This document shows, piece by piece, positions 7,123-16,062 of a stretch of DNA of 64,000 bases. Position 1 is the first letter of the stretch, and each line of letters starts with the position of its first letter. Both the position numbers and the translations under genes were made by a program. The notes under the pieces are model-generated. The model ran no database searches and was not told the origin of the DNA. It saw only the letters and a program-made list of their open reading frames with translations. This DNA is from Tsukamurella conjunctivitidis (GTDB lineage: Bacteria; Actinomycetota; Actinomycetes; Mycobacteriales; Mycobacteriaceae), in NCBI RefSeq assembly GCF_007858475.1, contig NZ_VIGX01000007.1, forward strand, positions 186,001 to 250,000, read 5' to 3'.

Positions 7123-8603
7123 CGTCCGTCGCCTCCGTCGTGCTCGCGGGCCCACCACTGGCGGAAGGTCTCCGTCGGCGGGACGGGGGTGTCGCGCTCG
7201 GCGCTCCACCCCCGCATCGGGCCCGGGAGCCGGCCCAGGTTCTCCCGGTTCCGGAGGACCCGGCCGCCGAGGGTGGCCGCGCGCTGCGCCGCGCCGAGCC
7301 TGCCGGAGCTCCCGAACATCCACGCGGCGCCCTTCATCGCCACGGCCTCGGGCTTCGGGACGTCACCGCGCGCCTCGTCGACGACGCGGGTCCGCAGGTG
7401 CACCAGCAGGTCCGGGATCGGGATCTTCACCGGGCACGCGTCGAAGCACGCGCCGCACAGGGTGGAGGCGTAGGGCAGCGAGGCGTCGACCGCCGAGGAG
7501 GTGCCCCGCAGCTGCGGGGTCAGCACGGCGCCGATGGGGCCGGGATAGACCGAGCCGTAGCTGTGACCGCCCACCCGCTCGTACACGGGACACACGTTCA
7601 GGCACGCGGAACAGCGGATGCAGCGCAGGGCGGAGCGGCCCACCTCGTCGGCGAGGACGTCGGTGCGGTGGTTGTCGAGGAGCACGATGTGCACGGCCTC
7701 GGGTCCGTCGCCGTCGCCCGCGGGGCCGGTCCAGAGGGACGTGTAGGGGTTCTCCCGCTCGCCGGTGCTGGACCGGGGGAGCACCTGCAGGAAGACCTCG
7801 AGGTCGTCGAACGTCGGCAGGATCTTCTCGATGCCGACCACCGAGATCAGGGTCTTCGGCAGGGTCAGGCACATGCGGCCGTTGCCCTCGGACTCGACCA
7901 CGACGAGGCCGCCGGTCTCGGCGATGGCGAAGTTGGCGCCGCTGATGCCCACCTCGGCGCGGAGGAACTTCTCGCGCAGGTGCAGGCGCGCCGCCTCGGC
8001 GAGGCGGGCGGGCTCGTCGGTGAGGTCGCCGGGGGCGGGGCGACCGACCTCCTTCATGCGGCGCAGGAAGATGTCGCGCACCTCGGTGCGGTTGCGGTGG
8101 ATCGCGGGCACCAGGATGTGGCTCGGCCAGTCCTCGCCGAGCTGCACGATGAGCTCCGCGAGATCGGTCTCCCAGGCGTCGATGCCGGCGGCGGCGAGGG
8201 CCTCGTTGAGCTCGATCTCCTGCGTGGCCATGGATTTCACCTTCACCACCTCCTCGGCGCCCGCCGCGCGGACCAGGTCGACCACGGTCCGGTTCGCCTC
8301 CTCGGCGTCGCGGGCCCAGTGCACGACGGCGCCCGCCGCAGTGGCGTTGGCCTCGAACTGCTCGAGGTAGTGGTCCAGGTGCCGCAGGGTGCGGTTCTTG
8401 ATCGCCTCCGCGGCGTCGCGCAGCTGTTCCCAGTCGTCGAGCTCACCCACGACGGAGGCGCGCTTGCCCCGGATAACGGAGGTGGCGTGCTTGAGGTTGC
8501 GGCGCAGGGTGGTGTCGCCGAGCGCCTCGCGGGCCGCGGCGGGGAAGGCCGGCATGCCGACGAACGTGCCGGTCACGCCGACGTGGGGATGCCCGGTGAT
8601 CAC
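7119..8603 (-). CDS. lutB: LutB iron-sulfur lactate utilisation protein
   Basis: A 494-residue protein with an N-terminal LUD domain (GISGANFAIAETGGLVVVES) and two C-terminal ferredoxin-like motifs, CIRCSACLNVCPVY and CGACFDACPV. These hold 4Fe-4S clusters that pass electrons during lactate oxidation. It starts at GTG 8603, overlapping the lutA stop by 4 nt. Its C-terminal tail ends WWAREHDGG, usual for the family. It acts in the cytoplasm or at the inner membrane face with LutA and LutC. Confidence 0.94.
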   Translation of the reverse strand: MITGHPHVGVTGTFVGMPAFPAAAREALGDTTLRRNLKHATSVIRGKRASVVGELDDWEQLRDAAEAIKNRTLRHLDHYLEQFEANATAAGAVVHWARDAEEANRTVVDLVRAAGAEEVVKVKSMATQEIELNEALAAAGIDAWETDLAELIVQLGEDWPSHILVPAIHRNRTEVRDIFLRRMKEVGRPAPGDLTDEPARLAEAARLHLREKFLRAEVGISGANFAIAETGGLVVVESEGNGRMCLTLPKTLISVVGIEKILPTFDDLEVFLQVLPRSSTGERENPYTSLWTGPAGDGDGPEAVHIVLLDNHRTDVLADEVGRSALRCIRCSACLNVCPVYERVGGHSYGSVYPGPIGAVLTPQLRGTSSAVDASLPYASTLCGACFDACPVKIPIPDLLVHLRTRVVDEARGDVPKPEAVAMKGAAWMFGSSGRLGAAQRAATLGGRVLRNRENLGRLPGPMRGWSAERDTPVPPTETFRQWWAREHDGGDGR

Positions 8604-9340
8604 GGCCGGCCTCCTTCGGCCGAGGCCAGTATCTCGGCGAGGTGGACGGTGCGGACGCCGTCGCGACGACGCGAGAGCAGGCCGCCGATGTGCGCGAGGC
8701 AGGAGTTGTCGCCGGCCACGAGGTACTCGGCACCGGTGCCTCGCACATTCGCGGTCTTGTCCAGGCCCATCGCCACCGAGACGTCGGCGTTCTTCATGGC
8801 GAAGGTGCCGCCGAAGCCGCAGCACTGGTCAGCGTCCGGAAGCTCGACGAGGTCGATGCCGCGCACGGCGCGCAGCAGTCGCAGCGGGCGGTCGCCGACG
8901 CGGAGCATGCGGAGCGAGTGGCAGGTCGGGTGGTAGGTGACGCGGTGCGGGAAGTAGGCGCCCACGTCGGTGAGCCCGAGCACGTCGACGAGGAACTCGC
9001 TGAGCTCGTGGACCCGGGGCGTCAGCTCGTCGACGGCGGCACGGAGGCCGGGGTCGCGCGCGCGGTCCGCGAGGCCCGCGTGCTGATGCCGCACGGAGCC
9101 GACGCAGGAGCCCGACGGCGCGACGACGGCGTCGTACCCGGCGAAGACGTCGACGAACCGCCGGACGCCGGGGATCGCCTCGTCGGCGTAGCCGGTGTTG
9201 GTGAACATCTGCCCGCAGCAGGTCTGAGCCCGCGGGAACTCGACGTCGACGCCCAGGCGCTCGAGCAGCCGGACGACGGCCTTCGGGGTCTCGGGCCACA
9301 TCGTGTCGTTGAAGCAGGTGGCGAACAGGGCGACCTTCAC
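8600..9340 (-). CDS. lutA: LutA, (Fe-S)-binding CCG-domain protein
   Basis: A 246-residue protein with paired CCG motifs, TCCGQMFTNTGY near residue 41 and DQCCGFGGTFAMKN near residue 174, which bind an unusual iron-sulfur cluster or hold the active site in heterodisulfide-reductase and glycolate-oxidase-like subunits. Translation starts at GTG 9340. It is the first gene of lutABC and faces a GntR regulator gene across 157 bp holding a 17-bp palindrome, so repression relieved by L-lactate is likely. Confidence 0.94.
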   Translation of the reverse strand: MKVALFATCFNDTMWPETPKAVVRLLERLGVDVEFPRAQTCCGQMFTNTGYADEAIPGVRRFVDVFAGYDAVVAPSGSCVGSVRHQHAGLADRARDPGLRAAVDELTPRVHELSEFLVDVLGLTDVGAYFPHRVTYHPTCHSLRMLRVGDRPLRLLRAVRGIDLVELPDADQCCGFGGTFAMKNADVSVAMGLDKTANVRGTGAEYLVAGDNSCLAHIGGLLSRRRDGVRTVHLAEILASAEGGRP

Positions 9341-9413
9341 GACGGCGCCGTCCGGGCGCGCGGGGGCGTGGCTTCATGCATGGGAGTCTCCGGAGGCTGA
9401 GGTGAGACATTCA

Positions 9414-9430
9414 CTGTGGTCGGACCACAG
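9414..9430. promoter_or_regulatory. FadR/LldR-type GntR operator
   Basis: CTGTGGTC-g-GACCACAG is a perfect 17-bp palindrome between lutA and the divergent gntR gene. Its core TGGTCGGACCA fits the TGGTNNNACCA pattern bound by FadR-subfamily regulators such as LldR. A further GGACCACA half-site follows around 9451. Confidence 0.8.
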
Positions 9431-9497
9431 GATCGAAGGTAGGGTGACGGGGACCACATGTCAACCGGCACACGCCCTTCGTGGAAGGCTCACGGAC

Positions 9498-10244
9498 ATG
9501 ACGCTCGACGCACCGGACTGGCGGCCCGTCGCCCGCACGCGCACGTACGAGCTGGTGATCGGGGCGATCGAGGAGCAGATCCTGGGCGGCACCCTGCGGG
9601 TGGGCGACGCGCTGCCGCCCGAGCGCGACCTCGCGGCGCGACTGCGGGTCAGCCGCCCCGCGGTGCGCGAGGCGCTGCGCGTGCTCGAGGCGCAGGGCGT
9701 CGTGACCTCCGGCACGGGCAGCGGCCCGCGCGCGGGCACCTTCGTCAGCGCCATGCCGGCGGATTCGCTCGCGCACTTCCTCCGCCTGCACATGGCGCTC
9801 ACCAACTTCGAGTTCCCGGAAGTCGTCGAGGCGCGCGTCCTGTTGGAACGGTCCTCGGTGTCGCTCGCCGCCCGCGACGCCGATGACGCGGCCCTGGCCC
9901 CCGTGCGGGCCGCTCTCGCCGCGATGGACGACGCGGGCGACGACCGGTCGGCCTTCAACGACGCCGACACCGACTTCCACACGGCGATCGCCGAGGCATG
10001 CGGGAATCGCCTCGTCACGACGGTCACCGTCGCCATCCGCGGCGCCCTCCGCGCGGGGATCCTGGCCGCCTTCGGTGACGTCGAGGACTGGCCCGCGCTC
10101 ACCGCCGTGCTGCAGCAGGAGCACCGGGCGATCCTCGCGGCGATCGAAGCCGGTGACGCCGCGCGTGCCGCCGACCTGACCGAGGCGCACATCCGTGGCG
10201 CCTACCGCCGCCTACCCGGACTGCACTCGGGGACGATCGTCTGA
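9498..10244 (+). CDS. FadR-subfamily GntR regulator, likely lactate-responsive
   Basis: A 248-residue regulator. Residues ~15-80 form a winged helix (LPPERDLAARLRVSRPAVRE, then LRVLEAQGVVTSG). An all-helical FCD domain follows, with ligand/metal-site residues in FNDADTDFHTAIAEACGN and QQEHRAILAAIEAGD. It diverges from lutABC over a matching palindrome, which points to an LldR-like role controlling lactate oxidation. I do not assign a symbol because the ligand is inferred from context only. cobN follows after 25 nt and may be partly read through. Confidence 0.88.
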   Translation: MTLDAPDWRPVARTRTYELVIGAIEEQILGGTLRVGDALPPERDLAARLRVSRPAVREALRVLEAQGVVTSGTGSGPRAGTFVSAMPADSLAHFLRLHMALTNFEFPEVVEARVLLERSSVSLAARDADDAALAPVRAALAAMDDAGDDRSAFNDADTDFHTAIAEACGNRLVTTVTVAIRGALRAGILAAFGDVEDWPALTAVLQQEHRAILAAIEAGDAARAADLTEAHIRGAYRRLPGLHSGTIV

Positions 10245-10256
10245 ATCGTCTCCCAC

Positions 10257-10262
10257 TAGGGT
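10257..10262 (+). promoter_or_regulatory. -10-like box TAGGGT before cobN
   Basis: TAGGGT ends 7 nt before the GTG start of cobN, the spacing expected for a leaderless transcript. No Shine-Dalgarno is visible before that GTG. Confidence 0.45.
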
Positions 10263-10269
10263 TGGCCCG

Positions 10270-13200
10270 GTGATCCTTCTCCTCTCCACCTCGGACACCG
10301 ACCTCCTCAGCGCGAAGGCCAGCGGCGCCGACTACCGCTGGGCCAATCCCGCGCGGATCAGCGTGGATCTCGACCTTCCCGGCCTGCTCGACGGCGCCGA
10401 CATCGTCGTGGTCCGCATCCTCGGCGGGCGGCGGTACTGGGAGAGCGGGCTCGACGCGCTGGCCGCCAGCGGTAAGCCGGTCGTCGTGGTCTCGGGGGAG
10501 CAGGCGCCCGACGCCGACCTCATGGAGGCCTCGACGGTGGCCGCCGGCGTCGCCACGCAGGCGCACGCCTACCTCGCCGAGGGCGGACCGGAGAATCTGG
10601 CGCAGCTGTACCACTTCCTGTCGGACACGATCCTGCTCACCGGCGACGGCTTCGCCCCGCCCGTCGCGGCGCCGCAGTGGGGCCTCGTTCCCCGCGAGCA
10701 CGCCGGCGACGGGCCGCGGATCGGCGTCCTCTACTACCGCGCCCAGCACCTCGCCGGGAACACCGCGTACATCGACGCGCTCGCCGCGGCGATCGAGGAC
10801 CGCGGCGGTGTCGCGGTGCCCGTCTTCTGCGCCTCGCTGCGTACCGCCGACGACGCGCTCTTCGCCGAGCTCGGCACGCTCGACTCCCTGGTCGTGACGG
10901 TGCTGGCGGCGGGCGGCGTCAACGCCGCCGGCGCAGCCGCGGGCGGCGACGACGAGTCCTGGGACGTCGGCCGGCTCGCCGCGCTCGACATCCCGATACT
11001 CCAGGCGCTGGCGCTCACCACCTCCCGCGAGCAGTGGGAGAGCAGCGACGACGGCCTGAGCCCGCTCGACGTCGCCACCCAGGTCGCGATCCCGGAGTTC
11101 GACGGCCGCATCATCACGGTGCCCTTCTCGTTCAAGGAGATCGGCGACGACGGCCTGCCCGCCTACGTGCCCGACGCCGAGCGCGCGGGCCGCGTCGCCG
11201 GCCTGGCGCTGCGGCACGCCCGGCTGCGGTCGATCCCGAACGGCGACAAGCGCATCGCGCTCATGCTCTCGGCGTACCCCACGAAGCACGCGCGCATCGG
11301 CAACGCCGTCGGCCTGGACACCCCGCAGTCCGCGCTCGAACTCATCCGGAGGATGCGGGACGCGGGCTACGACGTCGGCGCACCGTCGGACATCCCGGGG
11401 CTCGAGGCGGACGACTCCGACGCCTTCATCCACGCCGTGATCGCGCGCGGCGGCCAGGATCCCGACTGGCTCTCCGACGAAAGGCTCGACGGGAGCGAGG
11501 TCACCGTCGCCCCCGAGACCTACCGCGCCTGGTTCGCGACCCTCCCGGAGGGCCTGCGGAACGCGGTGACCGAGCACTGGGGCGAGGCGCCCGGCGGCCT
11601 GTTCACCACCGCGTCCGGCGACATCGCGATCGCCGCCCTGCGGTTCGGCAACCTCACCGTCATGGTGCAGCCGCCGCGCGGCTTCGGCGAGAACCCCGTC
11701 GCGATCTACCACGATCCGGACCTGCCGCCGAGCCACCACTACCTGGCGAGCTACCGCTGGGTCGCCGACCGCGAGAACGGCTTCGGCGCTGACGCGGTGA
11801 TCCACCTCGGCAAGCACGGCAACCTCGAGTGGCTGCCCGGCAAGACGCTCGGCATGTCCGCGGAGTGCGGCACCGACGCCGCCCTCGGCGATCTGCCGCT
11901 GATCTATCCGTTCCTGGTCAACGACCCCGGCGAGGGCACGCAGGCCAAGCGTCGTGCGCACGCCGTGCTCGTGGACCACCTGATCCCGCCGATGGCCCGC
12001 GCCGAGAGCTACGGCGACATCGCGCGCCTCGAGCAGCACCTCGACGAATACGCCAACGTGCAGAGCCTCGATCCCGCGAAGCTGCCCATGATCCGGCAGC
12101 AGATCTGGACGCTGCTGCAGGCCGCGAAGCTCGATCACGACCTCGGCCTGGAGAACCAGCCCGACGAGGACGCCTTCGACGACATGCTGTTGCACGTCGA
12201 CGGCTGGCTCTGCGAGATCAAGGACGTCCAGATCCGCGACGGCCTGCACATCCTGGGGGCCGCACCGTCGGGCGACGCGGAGACCGATCTCGTGCTCGCC
12301 ATGCTGCGTGCGAAGCAGATGTGGGCGGGCTCGGTGCACACGGCGGGCCTGCGCGAGGCGCTCGGCCTCGAGGAGGACGGCACCGCGTCGAAGGCGAAGA
12401 CCGACGAGTTCGAGGCGCGCGCCCGCGAACTGGTGGTCGCCGCGGCCGCCGCGGACTGGGCCCCGTCGGCCATGGCGGGCCTGAGCGACGACCCGGCGGT
12501 GGTGAAGATCCTCGACTTCGCCGCGACCGAGGTGGTGCCGCGGCTGCGCCGCACGGGCGACGAGATCGACCACGTGCTGCGGGCACTGGCCGGCGGCTTC
12601 GTGCCCGCCGGACCGTCGGGCTCGCCGCTGCGCGGGCTGGTCAACGTGCTGCCCACGGGCCGCAACTTCTACTCGGTCGACCCGAAGGCGGTGCCCTCGC
12701 GGCTGGCGTGGGCGACGGGGCAGGAGCTCGCCGCCTCGCTCGTGGACCGCTACCGCGCCGAGCACGGCGAGTACCCGCGGTCCGTCGGCCTCTCGGTGTG
12801 GGGCACCTCCGCGATGCGGACCGCCGGCGACGACATCGCCGAGGTCCTGGCCCTGCTCGGCGTCACGCCGGTGTGGGACGAGCAGTCCCGCCGGGTCAGC
12901 TCGCTCGAAGTCATCGGGCTGGAGGAGCTGGGCCGGCCCCGCATCGACGTCACCGTCCGGATCTCCGGATTCTTCCGCGACGCCTTCCCGCACGTCGTCG
13001 CGATGCTCGACGACGCGGTCCAGCTGGTCGCGCAGCTCGACGAGCCCGAGGAGCAGAACTTCGTCGCGGCGCACACCCGCGCCGCGCTCGCCGACCACGG
13101 CGACGAGCGGCGGGCGACGACCCGCGTCTTCGGTTCCAAGCCCGGCACCTACGGCGCCGGCCTGCTGCAGCTCATCGACTCGAAGAACTGGCGCAGCGAC

Positions 13201-13839
13201 GCCGACCTCGCCGAGGTCTACACGGCGTGGGGCGGGTACGCCTACGGCCGGGGCCTCGACGGTGCGCCCGCCGCCGACGACATGCGCGCGGCGTACCGTC
13301 GGATCAACGTCGCCGCGAAGAACATCGACACCCGCGAGCACGACATCGCCGACTCGGACGACTACTTCCAGTACCACGGCGGCATGGTCGCGACGGTGCG
13401 TCACCTCACCGGATCCGATCCCGAGGCCTACGTCGGCGATTCGACGCGCCCGGACTCGGTGCGCACCCGCACGCTGAGCGAGGAGACCAACCGCGTCTTC
13501 CGCGCCCGCGTCGTGAACCCGCGCTGGATGGCCGCGATGCGGCGGCACGGCTACAAGGGCGCCTTCGAGATGGCGGCCACGGTGGACTACTTGTTCGGCT
13601 TCGACGCCACCGCGGGCGTGATGGCCGACTGGATGTACGAGAAGCTCACCGAGAACTACGTCCTCGACCCCGAGAACCGCAAGTTCATGGAGGAGTCCAA
13701 CCCGTGGGCGCTGCACGGCATCGCCGAACGGCTCCTCGAGGCCTCGCAGCGCGAACTGTGGAAGGAGCCGGACCCGCAGCTCCTCGCCGACCTCCAGCAG
13801 GTCTACCTCGACACCGAGGGCGACCTCGAGGACCGCTGA
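10270..13839 (+). CDS. cobN: Cobaltochelatase subunit CobN
   Basis: This 1189-residue protein is the large subunit that inserts cobalt into hydrogenobyrinate a,c-diamide with CobS and CobT (or ChlI/ChlD-like partners), using ATP. The family signature HLGKHGNLEWLPGKTLG lies near residue 517, and KPGTYGAG and VDYLFGFDATAG occur in the C-terminal half. Length matches mycobacterial CobN. I chose GTG 10270 since the protein then opens with ILLLSTSDTDLLSAKASG, as homologues do. It is on the strand opposite to cobG-cobH-cobIJ, 5 kb away, with the lut genes in between. Partner chelatase subunits are not in this window. Confidence 0.96.
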   Translation: MILLLSTSDTDLLSAKASGADYRWANPARISVDLDLPGLLDGADIVVVRILGGRRYWESGLDALAASGKPVVVVSGEQAPDADLMEASTVAAGVATQAHAYLAEGGPENLAQLYHFLSDTILLTGDGFAPPVAAPQWGLVPREHAGDGPRIGVLYYRAQHLAGNTAYIDALAAAIEDRGGVAVPVFCASLRTADDALFAELGTLDSLVVTVLAAGGVNAAGAAAGGDDESWDVGRLAALDIPILQALALTTSREQWESSDDGLSPLDVATQVAIPEFDGRIITVPFSFKEIGDDGLPAYVPDAERAGRVAGLALRHARLRSIPNGDKRIALMLSAYPTKHARIGNAVGLDTPQSALELIRRMRDAGYDVGAPSDIPGLEADDSDAFIHAVIARGGQDPDWLSDERLDGSEVTVAPETYRAWFATLPEGLRNAVTEHWGEAPGGLFTTASGDIAIAALRFGNLTVMVQPPRGFGENPVAIYHDPDLPPSHHYLASYRWVADRENGFGADAVIHLGKHGNLEWLPGKTLGMSAECGTDAALGDLPLIYPFLVNDPGEGTQAKRRAHAVLVDHLIPPMARAESYGDIARLEQHLDEYANVQSLDPAKLPMIRQQIWTLLQAAKLDHDLGLENQPDEDAFDDMLLHVDGWLCEIKDVQIRDGLHILGAAPSGDAETDLVLAMLRAKQMWAGSVHTAGLREALGLEEDGTASKAKTDEFEARARELVVAAAAADWAPSAMAGLSDDPAVVKILDFAATEVVPRLRRTGDEIDHVLRALAGGFVPAGPSGSPLRGLVNVLPTGRNFYSVDPKAVPSRLAWATGQELAASLVDRYRAEHGEYPRSVGLSVWGTSAMRTAGDDIAEVLALLGVTPVWDEQSRRVSSLEVIGLEELGRPRIDVTVRISGFFRDAFPHVVAMLDDAVQLVAQLDEPEEQNFVAAHTRAALADHGDERRATTRVFGSKPGTYGAGLLQLIDSKNWRSDADLAEVYTAWGGYAYGRGLDGAPAADDMRAAYRRINVAAKNIDTREHDIADSDDYFQYHGGMVATVRHLTGSDPEAYVGDSTRPDSVRTRTLSEETNRVFRARVVNPRWMAAMRRHGYKGAFEMAATVDYLFGFDATAGVMADWMYEKLTENYVLDPENRKFMEESNPWALHGIAERLLEASQRELWKEPDPQLLADLQQVYLDTEGDLEDR

Positions 13840-13842
13840 CCC

Positions 13843-13908
13843 CCGAGTGAACACTGTTTCGGACCACCGCGACCTGGTCCTTCCCTGGCAGGGACAGTGT
13901 TCACTCGG
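13843..13908. repeat. Cloverleaf-like inverted repeat after cobN
   Basis: Outer arms of 15 bp, CCGAGTGAACACTGT (13843-13857) and its exact reverse complement (13894-13908), enclose 36 bp. Inside are two smaller inverted repeats: GGACCA/TGGTCC (13861-13880) and CCCTG/CAGGG (13883-13893). The element begins 4 nt after the cobN stop. There is no T-tract, so a simple intrinsic terminator is not obvious; a dispersed palindromic element or RNA 3' structure is equally possible. Confidence 0.65.
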
Positions 13909-13951
13909 CGAAGGCAGGGAACCTTTCGCCCGGTTCGCCCGTTGTAGGGAT

Positions 13952-14485
13952 ATGAAGCTCTTCGCGTTCCTGACCTACATCGTCGTGGAGATCGCCGCGT
14001 TCGCCGGGCTGGTGTCCTGGCTCGGCTTCGGGTGGGCGCTCCTCGCCGTGATCGGTGCGACCGCCCTCGGCGTGCTCATGCTGCGCCGCACCGCCGCCGG
14101 CGTGCTCCGCGACCTCGGGGAGGCCCTGGACGGCCAAAGGTCCGCGGGCCCCGCCCTGATGGACACCGCGATCCTCGCCGCGGCCGTCTTCCTGCTCGCC
14201 GTGCCCGGCGTGGTGAGCACGGCGCTCGGCCTGCTGCTGCTGATCAAGCCCGTCCGCGCGGTCGTGCGGCCGGCGGTCGCCTACGTGGGCGCCAAGCGTG
14301 TCGCCTCCTTCGTGGAGGAGTCCGGCCTGGTCACCGTTCTCGCCGGACAGCGGCGCGGCTACGGCACCGTCGTCGACGGTGACGTGGTTTCGGGACCCTC
14401 GCGGGCCGACAGCCCCGTCGTCGACGTCACCGGCCCCGGGCAGTACGGCCCCCGGCCCGGGTTCCGCGAGTTGCCGCCCGCGTAG
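13952..14485 (+). CDS. fxsA: FxsA family membrane protein
   Basis: A 177-residue inner-membrane protein beginning MKLFAFLTYIVVEIAAFAG. There are three to four hydrophobic segments: residues ~5-22, 25-42 and 70-100 are clear. This matches the FxsA family (suppressor of F exclusion of phage T7 in E. coli), whose cellular role is poorly understood. The tail after residue 130 is hydrophilic and Gly/Pro-rich. The next gene starts 14 nt downstream on the same strand, so the two may be co-transcribed. Confidence 0.85.
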   Translation: MKLFAFLTYIVVEIAAFAGLVSWLGFGWALLAVIGATALGVLMLRRTAAGVLRDLGEALDGQRSAGPALMDTAILAAAVFLLAVPGVVSTALGLLLLIKPVRAVVRPAVAYVGAKRVASFVEESGLVTVLAGQRRGYGTVVDGDVVSGPSRADSPVVDVTGPGQYGPRPGFRELPPA

Positions 14486-14499
14486 CAGACTGGTCCACC

Positions 14500-16062
14500 G
14501 TGACCACCGAACTGCTCGTCGGCGGGCGGATCTACACGCCCACGTCCACCACCGCCACGGCCCTCGCGGTCGAGAACGGGCGCATCAGCTGGATCGGTGA
14601 GGACCGCGCCGCCCGGGCCCTGCACCCGGACGCGCAGGTCACCGACCTCGACGGCGCCTTCGTCGCCCCCGCTTTCGTCGACACCCACGTGCACCTCACC
14701 GCGACCGGTCTCACCCTCACCGGACCGGAGCTCTCGGGCGCGCGCGACGCGGTGCGCGCCGCACTGGCCGGCGCGCCCGGAGAGGCGGTGATCGCGCGCG
14801 GCTGGGACGACACCACCTGGGACCGCCCCCTGCAGCGCACCGACCTGGACGAGGGGCGCGTCGTCTACGCCGCCCGGATCGACGAGCACTCGGCGCAGGC
14901 CAGTACCGCGCTGCGTGCTCTCGTTCCGGGACTCGCGGGCCTCCCGGGTTACTCGCCCGACGGTCCGTTGACCGCCGCGGCCCACCACGCCGTCCGCGCC
15001 GCCGCCCACGCGGCACTGAGCGACGCGCAGATCACGGCGGCACAGACCGCGGCGCTCGATGCCGCCGCGGCCGCGGGCATCGCCGCCGTTCACGAGTGCG
15101 GCGGCCCGGACATCGCGGGGGAGCGCGACTTCGCCCTCCTCGGCGCCCTCACCCACCGGGTCCGGGTGCGTCGGTACTGGGGCGAGGCGGCTCGCGACGC
15201 CGACGACGCCCGCGCGATCGTCTACCGCACCGGGGCCGACGGCCTGGCCGGCGACCTCTTCGTGGACGGATCGCTGGGCAGCCGCACGGCACTGTTGCAC
15301 GCGCCGTACGCGGACGCACCGTCGAACGGAGTGGCGTACCTCGACCAGGAGGCGGTCACCGCGCACGTCCTGGCCTGCACCCGGGCCCGGATCCAAGCCG
15401 GCTTCCACGCCATCGGCGACGCCGCGATCGCCCGCGTGGTCGCGGCCTTCGCGGCGGCCGTCGACGACTTCGGCGGGCCCCGGGTCGCCTCCTGCGGGCA
15501 CCGCGTGGAGCACGCCGAGATGGTGTCGCCGGAGGAAGCGGCGAAGCTCGGCGACTGGGGCGTGAACGCCTCGATGCAGCCGCAGTTCGACGCACTCTGG
15601 GGCGGGCCCGACGGGATGTACGCGCGCCGGCTCGGCGCGGAGCGCGCCGCGACGCTCAACGATTTCGCTCTGCTCGCCAAGAACGCGGTGCCGCTCGCCT
15701 TCTCCTCGGACTCGCCCGTCACCCCGCTCGACCCGTGGGCCACCCTGCGGGCCGCGACACAGCACCACACTCCGGGCAGCGCCGTCTCCCCGCGCGCGGC
15801 CTTCGCGGCCGCGACCCGCGGTGCGTGGCGGGCCGGAGGAGTCCGCGACGGCGTCGCCGGCACCCTGGTCCCGGGCGCGCCCGCGACCTTCGCGGTCTGG
15901 GACGCCGACGAGCTGGTGGTGCGGGCACCGTCGGACGCGGTGCAGCGCTGGTCGACCGACCCGCGCGCCGGCGTCGCGCCGCTGCCCGATCTCGCTCCGG
16001 GCGCGCGTCTGCCGCGGTGCCTGCGCACCGTGGTCGACGGCCGGACGGTGTTCGCCGCGTGA
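14500..16062 (+). CDS. YtcJ-like metal-dependent amidohydrolase
   Basis: A 520-residue TIM-barrel hydrolase. The N-terminal metal motif is DTHVHL (the HxH pair), with later histidines in FHAIGDAAIARV and CGHRVEHAEMVSPEEA, and the terminal aspartate in FSSDSPVTPLDPW. This pattern belongs to the YtcJ/NfdA group, which hydrolyses N-substituted formamides and similar amides; the substrate here is unknown. It starts at GTG 14500. The stop overlaps the lnt start by 4 nt (GTGA), so it is translationally coupled to the lipoprotein-modification genes, perhaps only through operon layout. Confidence 0.88.
   Translation: MTTELLVGGRIYTPTSTTATALAVENGRISWIGEDRAARALHPDAQVTDLDGAFVAPAFVDTHVHLTATGLTLTGPELSGARDAVRAALAGAPGEAVIARGWDDTTWDRPLQRTDLDEGRVVYAARIDEHSAQASTALRALVPGLAGLPGYSPDGPLTAAAHHAVRAAAHAALSDAQITAAQTAALDAAAAAGIAAVHECGGPDIAGERDFALLGALTHRVRVRRYWGEAARDADDARAIVYRTGADGLAGDLFVDGSLGSRTALLHAPYADAPSNGVAYLDQEAVTAHVLACTRARIQAGFHAIGDAAIARVVAAFAAAVDDFGGPRVASCGHRVEHAEMVSPEEAAKLGDWGVNASMQPQFDALWGGPDGMYARRLGAERAATLNDFALLAKNAVPLAFSSDSPVTPLDPWATLRAATQHHTPGSAVSPRAAFAAATRGAWRAGGVRDGVAGTLVPGAPATFAVWDADELVVRAPSDAVQRWSTDPRAGVAPLPDLAPGARLPRCLRTVVDGRTVFAA

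Noticed and set aside
10099-13854. A 1251-residue open frame on the minus strand across cobN
   Set aside because: It is exactly antisense to an intact cobN, is low-complexity in Arg, Gly and Val, and has no family motifs; it reflects the GC-biased third positions of cobN.
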